Assembly: GCF_019599405.1 (NCBI RefSeq)
Contig: NZ_RKLQ01000002.1
Span: forward strand, 682,001-746,000
DNA length: 64,000 nucleotides
From: Haloarcula salinisoli
Lineage (GTDB): Archaea > Halobacteriota > Halobacteria > Halobacteriales > Haloarculaceae
Direction: 5' to 3'
Shown here: piece after piece, positions 59,873 to 64,000 of the stretch
How positions within the stretch are numbered: the first letter of the stretch is position 1
Layout of the letters: each line of letters begins with the position of its first letter
Notes under the pieces: model-generated
What the model was told of the DNA's origin: nothing
Database searches by the model: none
Seen by the model: only the letters and a program-made list of their open reading frames with translations
Position numbers and translations under genes: made by a program

Positions 59873-60643
59873 CTACCGGGTCGGCTCGGCGACGAACCGC
59901 AACCGTCGGTAGTCCGCCGTCCACGTCTCCGACTCGGGGTCGTACAGCACCGGCCGCAGGCGTTCTTCGACGGCATCGAGGACGGCTTCGTGGTCCGACT
60001 CGGTGACCGGCGCGAACAGTTCGTCCCCGAACATCTCGATCCACTCCCGTAGCCCTGCCTGGCCGCCGTCGAGCTCCGTCGGCCGGTCGAACAGCACGGC
60101 GTCGGTGACTTCGAGTCCGTGATTTTCCAGGCGGGGCGCGTACTCGCCGATGCTCGGGAAGTACCACGAGTGGTCGGTGTCGTACCCCCGCGCGTCGAGT
60201 TCGTCGCGGACGGCCCGCTCGACCTGCGAGACGTTGCCGTGGCCGCCGAACTCCGCGACGAAGCGGCCCTCGTCGGTCAGTGCCGACCCGACCATCGACA
60301 GGACGGCGTCGTGGTCGTCGCCCGGAATCCAGTGCAGGGCGGCGTTCGAGAAGACGGCGTCGAAGGCGCCGTCGGGCTCGTATTCGCGGGCGTCGGCAAC
60401 CGCGAAGGTGAGCGCCGGATACCGCTCGCGGGCTTGCTCGACCATCGATGCGGCGGCGTCGATACCCACGACCTCGGCACCGCTGTCGGCGATTACTGCC
60501 GAAAGCGTCCCCGTCCCACAGCCGAGGTCGAGGACGCGCTCGCCGGGCTGGGGGTTCAGCAACCGCACCACGTCTCTGCCATACTCCGCGACGAAGCCGT
60601 GGCCCTCGTCGTAGTCGTCGGGGTCCCACTCGTTGTCGGGCAT
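59873..60643 (-). CDS. Class I SAM-dependent methyltransferase
   Basis: A 256-residue soluble enzyme with a full SAM-binding Rossmann fold: ERVLDLGCGTGTLSAVIADSG (core LDLGCGTGTLS), GIDAAASMVEQARERYP, FAVADAREYE, FDAVFSNAALHWI and MVGSALTDEGRFVAEFGGHGN (core EGRFVAEFGGHGN). The FSNAALHW element and overall length match trans-aconitate 2-methyltransferase-like (Tam) proteins, but small-molecule substrates vary, so I name only the class. It is convergent with the kinase gene, with a 9-base gap. The end RRLRFVAEPTR matches the family. Start ATG 60643. Confidence 0.88.
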   Translation of the reverse strand: MPDNEWDPDDYDEGHGFVAEYGRDVVRLLNPQPGERVLDLGCGTGTLSAVIADSGAEVVGIDAAASMVEQARERYPALTFAVADAREYEPDGAFDAVFSNAALHWIPGDDHDAVLSMVGSALTDEGRFVAEFGGHGNVSQVERAVRDELDARGYDTDHSWYFPSIGEYAPRLENHGLEVTDAVLFDRPTELDGGQAGLREWIEMFGDELFAPVTESDHEAVLDAVEERLRPVLYDPESETWTADYRRLRFVAEPTR

Positions 60644-60697
60644 GTCGCTGGCGACGGTCGCGTGTGTGGAAAAAGTAACTGCGGGTGTGGTAACGAC

Positions 60698-61126
60698 TCA
60701 GTCGTCGTCTTCGGTCGTCGTCCGCTCGATGTCCAGCTCGTCGAAGTAGATGTCGGCCCCGTCCTGGGCGACTTTCTCGGCCAGCACGGCACATTTGATA
60801 CGCATCGGGGAGATGTCGACCCCGAGCATGTCGACGATGTCGTCACGGTCCAGATCGTTCAGTTCCTCGACGGACATCCCGTGGAGGCGCTCGGAGAGCA
60901 TCGACGCCGAGGCCTGGGAGATGGCACAGCCGTCTCCGCGGAATGCGACCTGCTCGATGGTCTCTTCGTCCTCGCTCAGCACCACGTCCATCCGGATTTC
61001 GTCACCGCACATCGGGTTCTCGCCGACGTGGGTGAACGTCGGATCCTCGATTTCCCCCGTGTTTCGGGGGTTCTTGTAGTGGTCGAGAATCTGCTGCCGG
61101 TACATGTCGGAGCCTCCGATACCCAT
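60698..61126 (-). CDS. IscU/SufU-type Fe-S cluster scaffold
   Basis: A 142-residue scaffold on which Fe-S clusters are assembled before transfer. The start MYRQQILDHYKNPRNTGE (ATG at 61126 or 61105) and the three cysteine elements CGDEIRMD, GDGCAISQASASM and IKCAVLAEKV are the IscU/SufU ligands in their usual order. The Gly/Asp beside the first Cys and Ser near the second fit SufU. The tail is acidic. No SufS, SufBCD or IscS gene is adjacent. Upstream, GCTTTTCC and a long hairpin (61169-61225) may control it. A Nfu-type protein at 35518 could be downstream in the same pathway. Confidence 0.9.
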   Translation of the reverse strand: MGIGGSDMYRQQILDHYKNPRNTGEIEDPTFTHVGENPMCGDEIRMDVVLSEDEETIEQVAFRGDGCAISQASASMLSERLHGMSVEELNDLDRDDIVDMLGVDISPMRIKCAVLAEKVAQDGADIYFDELDIERTTTEDDD

Positions 61127-61168
61127 TGTTGAACCATCATACGGTGCTGACGCGGAAAAGCATTGCCT

Positions 61169-61340
61169 ATGAACCTTTTTGCTGCGGGGGTTCGCACAGC
61201 GAACCCCGCTTGCAAAAACGTTCATGAAAAAGGCGGGAATCGCCGCGCTCGCGGCGATTCCCGTGAACCGGCGGCACAGCCGCCGGATGCTTGCTTCGAC
61301 AGCCTGCCCTTCCCCGTCTGCGCGGCACGGAGGCCGCGCA
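61169..61340. repeat. Cluster of four perfect or near-perfect palindromes
   Basis: H1 61169-61225: ATGAACCTTTTTGC... paired with ...GCAAAAACGTTCAT, enclosing GCGGGGGTTCGC/GCGAACCCCGC. H2 61234-61263: CGGGAATCGCCGC/GCGGCGATTCCCG, 13 bp perfect with a GCTC loop. H3 61268-61286: CCGGCGGC/GCCGCCGG with ACA loop. H4 61319-61340: TGCGCGGC/GCCGCGCA. They are placed between the scaffold gene (minus strand) and the G8 gene (plus strand), upstream of both. The 293-base gap holds nothing else I can name. Confidence 0.8.
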
Positions 61341-61385
61341 CGGCCACCGCTTCGCAGTTCTAACAACGCTGTAGGTGGCCCACAC

Positions 61386-61392
61386 ACTTATC
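61386..61392 (+). promoter_or_regulatory. Box A of the second G8 gene
   Basis: CTTATCT, about 30 bases before the ATG at 61420, in otherwise GC-rich DNA; fits an archaeal promoter with a short leader. Confidence 0.4.
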
Positions 61393-61419
61393 TTTCCATC
61401 GGTGAATTAGGCGAATAGA

Positions 61420-64000
61420 ATGTCGGAGGATGGGTCGTCCCGACGGACGTTTCTGAAGGGCGCGGCGACCGGCGGCGTCGGGGTCACGCTCGCCGGCGGC
61501 GCGTACACGCAGCGTGCGCGGCTGTTCGGCGGGGGCGACGGTACGAACTCGCTTTCGGGCCCGGACCACATCACGCGGCTCGTCCCGGACGGGCAGGTCA
61601 CGGACCGGGCTACCGGCGGGGTCTGGGCCGACAGCGGGAGCTGGCGGGACGCGGTTCCGGGCGACGGCGCACACGTCCTGATACCCGAGGGACGGGCGGT
61701 GACCCTGGCGAGCGAACTCGACGCGACCTACAGAACTGTGCGCGTCGACGGGCGGCTTCGGGTCGACCCGACGGCCGCCAGCCGGCTGCTGGTCGATACA
61801 CTGGTCGTCGCGGGCACGGGGACGCTCGAACTTGGCACGCCCGACGAGCCGGTCCAGCGGGGTGCCGGCGCCGTGGTCGAGTTCACGGACGACGGCGCTA
61901 TCGACGAGGACTGGGACCCCGAACGGGTGAGCCGCGGGCTGCTGGCGCTCCCGGGGTCGACGGTCCACGTTGCCGGTAGCGAGCGGACCTCGTGGGCGCG
62001 AACGGGGACGGCACCACGGGCTGGCGACCGGTCGCTCTCGCTGGCCGAGGCGCCGACCGGCTGGGCCGAGGGCGACCGCCTCGTGGTCGCCGGCCTCGAC
62101 CCCGACGAGAACCAGGACGAGGCCGTCACCGTCGCCGGCGTCTCGGGGTCGACGGTCGAACTCGACCGGTCGCTGTCCCACGACCACGTCCCGCCACGGG
62201 AGGACTTCGACGCGTACGTCGCCGTGATGGACCGCACCGTCACGCTGCGCTCGGAATCCGCGGCCACCAAGCGCCGCGGGCACGTGATGTTCATGACGAC
62301 TGACGTGCGCGTCCAGCACGCCGCTTTCGATTCGCTTGGTCGGACCGACAAGTCCAGGCCGGTGACCAATCCGGACAACGGGACGCCGCCCGACCCCGAC
62401 ACGCCGAACCCGAAGGCCCGCTACGCCTGTCACTTCCACCGCACCGGCATCGACGCGACCGAGGACCCCCGCGTCGTCGAGGGCTGTGTCGTCGACGGCA
62501 GCCCGGGCTGGGGCTACGTCAACCACCACAGCAACGTCGCCTTCCGGGACAACGTCTCCTACGGCGTGTTCGGGGCGGGCTTTGTCGCCGAAATCGGCAA
62601 CGAAATCGGTGCCTTCGAGGGGAACTTCGCGCTGCGCTCGACCGGGACCGGCGGCGGCCCCGACCGTCGGCAGTTCAAGACGGACCGCGAGGGGGCCATC
62701 GACGACTTCGGCCACGGCGGCTACGGCTTCTGGCTCCAGAGCCCCGGCGTCGCCGTCGACGACAACGTCGCTGCCGGCCACCGCCACCACGGCTTCGTCT
62801 GGTGGACCAGACCGAAACCCGACCGGGAGAAGGACCCCGAGAAATTCGAGGGCATCACCATCGACTTCGCGAACTTCCCGGTCGAGAACGTGACGGGCCA
62901 GGACAGGCTTCTGGCGTCCGACGCGGTGACAGACGGGAAGGTGCCCTCGACACAGGTCCGCTTTCGCTCTTTCGCGGGGAACACCGTCTTCGCCTCGGGC
63001 GGTGGCGCCGACATCTCCCGCCACCGATTCGGCGACGCCCACGACCAGGTCGAGAGCTACAGCGTGGTGGACGAGTTCACGGCGTTCAACCTCGGGGCCC
63101 ACTACAGCCAGTGGGACAGCCGACGGGTCCCCAACGAGGGCGGCGCACAGGGCGGCCAGAACGGCATCTCGATACGCTACAGCGCCAACGTCGTCGTCCG
63201 GAACCCCACACTCGTCGACGGGGTGGGCGGCTACCGCGGCGTCGGCATCAACCGCAACCACGCCCCCCAGAATCTCCGGGTCGAGAACCCCGACATAGAG
63301 GGGTGGTTCACCGGCATCCGCGCGCCGCCCCGCGGGGAGAGCCCGATAACGGGCGGGCGGCTGGACAACGATATCGACGTCCACGTCATCGGCGGGGGCA
63401 CCTCGAACCGCTGGAGCAGCCCCCACGAGGTCGCTATCGAGAACGTCGACTTCGGCGACGGCGGCCGGGCATCGGTGTTCATGGGCGCGGACCTCCAGGA
63501 CGACCTCTACAGTATGCTCTCGCCGAACGACAGCGTCACCCTCGAGGGCACGCCGCTGTACTTCGACAGCCAGCGGCCGGACGTGGTGCCGTTCCCGACC
63601 GAGGCGGACCTCGGCGACGTCGGTGGGGACGAGCTGGGTGACCTCTCTGAGGCCGACCCGGCCGAGTTCGTCGGGAAGTCGAACCGCGAACTGATGAACG
63701 CCTACGGGCTCGCCGTCGAGGGCGAGCCCCTGCCCGACGATGCCGGCGCCAGGTCGGACGTTCTCGGCGGGTTTGCCGCGGGCTCGAACGGGAGCCGGGA
63801 CGCTCCCGCGCCCCTCGACGCGGTCGCCTCGACGGTCGGGTCGGCCCACGAGTTCGGTACGCTCGCCCAGGGTGAACGGCTCTACGTCTACGACGACGCC
63901 GAGTTCCTGACCGTGCCGGGGAAATACGCCGGGCTGTCGTACATCCGCCCCGAGAAAGAGGACCAGGACATCGAGCGGCCGTCGGGCTACCGGCTGGACC
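61420..64000 (+). CDS. Tat-exported G8-domain beta-helix protein, C-terminus outside the window
   Basis: At least 860 residues, no stop before the edge. The start MSEDGSSRRTFLKGAATGGV is a clear twin-arginine signal. A G8 domain (about 60-150, GVWADSGSWRDAVPGDGAHV) leads into a beta-helix with RYACHFHRTGIDATEDPR, VDGSPGWGYVNHHSN, GAGFVAEIGNEIGAFEGNFALRS (core GFVAEIGNEIG) matching the same motifs of the protein at 7258. It lacks the PKD and module repeats in the visible part. By analogy with animal CEMIP/TMEM2 it may bind or cut a polysaccharide at the cell surface. ATG chosen by the signal and the CTTATCT box. Confidence 0.85.
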   Translation, partial: MSEDGSSRRTFLKGAATGGVGVTLAGGAYTQRARLFGGGDGTNSLSGPDHITRLVPDGQVTDRATGGVWADSGSWRDAVPGDGAHVLIPEGRAVTLASELDATYRTVRVDGRLRVDPTAASRLLVDTLVVAGTGTLELGTPDEPVQRGAGAVVEFTDDGAIDEDWDPERVSRGLLALPGSTVHVAGSERTSWARTGTAPRAGDRSLSLAEAPTGWAEGDRLVVAGLDPDENQDEAVTVAGVSGSTVELDRSLSHDHVPPREDFDAYVAVMDRTVTLRSESAATKRRGHVMFMTTDVRVQHAAFDSLGRTDKSRPVTNPDNGTPPDPDTPNPKARYACHFHRTGIDATEDPRVVEGCVVDGSPGWGYVNHHSNVAFRDNVSYGVFGAGFVAEIGNEIGAFEGNFALRSTGTGGGPDRRQFKTDREGAIDDFGHGGYGFWLQSPGVAVDDNVAAGHRHHGFVWWTRPKPDREKDPEKFEGITIDFANFPVENVTGQDRLLASDAVTDGKVPSTQVRFRSFAGNTVFASGGGADISRHRFGDAHDQVESYSVVDEFTAFNLGAHYSQWDSRRVPNEGGAQGGQNGISIRYSANVVVRNPTLVDGVGGYRGVGINRNHAPQNLRVENPDIEGWFTGIRAPPRGESPITGGRLDNDIDVHVIGGGTSNRWSSPHEVAIENVDFGDGGRASVFMGADLQDDLYSMLSPNDSVTLEGTPLYFDSQRPDVVPFPTEADLGDVGGDELGDLSEADPAEFVGKSNRELMNAYGLAVEGEPLPDDAGARSDVLGGFAAGSNGSRDAPAPLDAVASTVGSAHEFGTLAQGERLYVYDDAEFLTVPGKYAGLSYIRPEKEDQDIERPSGYRLD

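Noticed and set aside
61360-63849. 829-codon minus-strand frame
   Set aside because: Antisense to the second G8 gene whose Tat signal and motifs are clear; the translated sequence has no domain.

Overview
The window reads as a chromosomal segment of a haloarchaeon (class Halobacteria). The DNA is very GC-rich, the predicted proteins are strongly acidic (Asp/Glu-rich), several exported proteins carry twin-arginine signals, many genes have an AT-rich box about 27-30 bases before an ATG with little or no leader, and archaeal-specific enzymes are present (CDP-archaeol synthase, CTP-dependent riboflavin kinase, 4-demethylwyosine synthase, DUF-type haloarchaeal families). No rRNA, tRNA, CRISPR array or transposase gene was recognised.

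Layout. 1-5.6 kb: edge of an HTH gene, uvrC, a PH-like membrane protein, a zinc-ribbon membrane protein, a class-V aminotransferase and a secreted protein. 5.8-11.2 kb: a two-gene unit of cell-surface proteins, a 1325-residue Tat-exported G8/beta-helix/PKD/cupredoxin/EF-hand protein followed by an Asp-Ser-Gly-repeat membrane protein. 11.5-17.3 kb: archaetidylserine decarboxylase, NAD-dependent DNA ligase, an ABC-2 transporter pair. 17.4-24.3 kb: a DUF4129-type repeat protein, a small membrane protein, a DUF58 protein and a polytopic membrane protein in one overlapping operon, convergent with a MoxR ATPase gene. 24.5-27 kb: metY-metX methionine genes. 27-32.5 kb: small haloarchaeal proteins, ketopantoate-reductase-like protein, BKACE enzyme, GNAT acyltransferase. 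32.9-35.4 kb: alkaline-phosphatase-superfamily hydrolase plus LPG-synthase-type flippase. 35.5-41 kb: NifU-C scaffold, PstS-like lipoprotein, Taw1/TYW1, EamA transporter, ribK-ribB. 41-43.1 kb: two diverged paralogous exported proteins. 43.5-50 kb: DUF7282 glycoprotein, ilvE, DUF502, carS, hemC-cobA-hemD. 50-56 kb: PspA-like protein, secreted proteins, RecJ-like DHH exonuclease, DUF4350-like protein coupled to SppA. 56-64 kb: PitA-type chlorite-dismutase/HemQ-ABM fusion, a membrane histidine kinase, a methyltransferase, IscU/SufU scaffold, and a second G8/beta-helix protein running off the right edge.

Working together. hemC-cobA-hemD make uroporphyrinogen III and start siroheme/cobalamin synthesis, and the HemQ-like PitA handles a late haem step or haem sensing. 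asd and carS belong to archaeal polar-lipid synthesis. ribK-ribB are two steps of FMN synthesis. The two Fe-S scaffold proteins (NifU-C type, IscU type) could serve Taw1, UvrC and other clusters.

The most novel signal is not a gene. Three copies of a structured intergenic element (14457-14745, 32559-32829, 38461-38529) share an outer inverted repeat and an inner stem. Two of them have a third 13-bp stem of different sequence that is perfectly self-complementary in each copy, which is covariation expected of a folded RNA or cruciform. All three are in the same orientation just downstream of a plus-strand gene. Other items worth checking: two short ORFs that overlap the start codon of the next gene (before ilvE and before the secreted gene at 51.1 kb), a 33-bp tandem repeat that copies a gene's stop codon, a shared core-promoter box in front of a paralog pair, clusters of perfect palindromes, and a degenerate plus an intact cupredoxin domain in one G8 protein.
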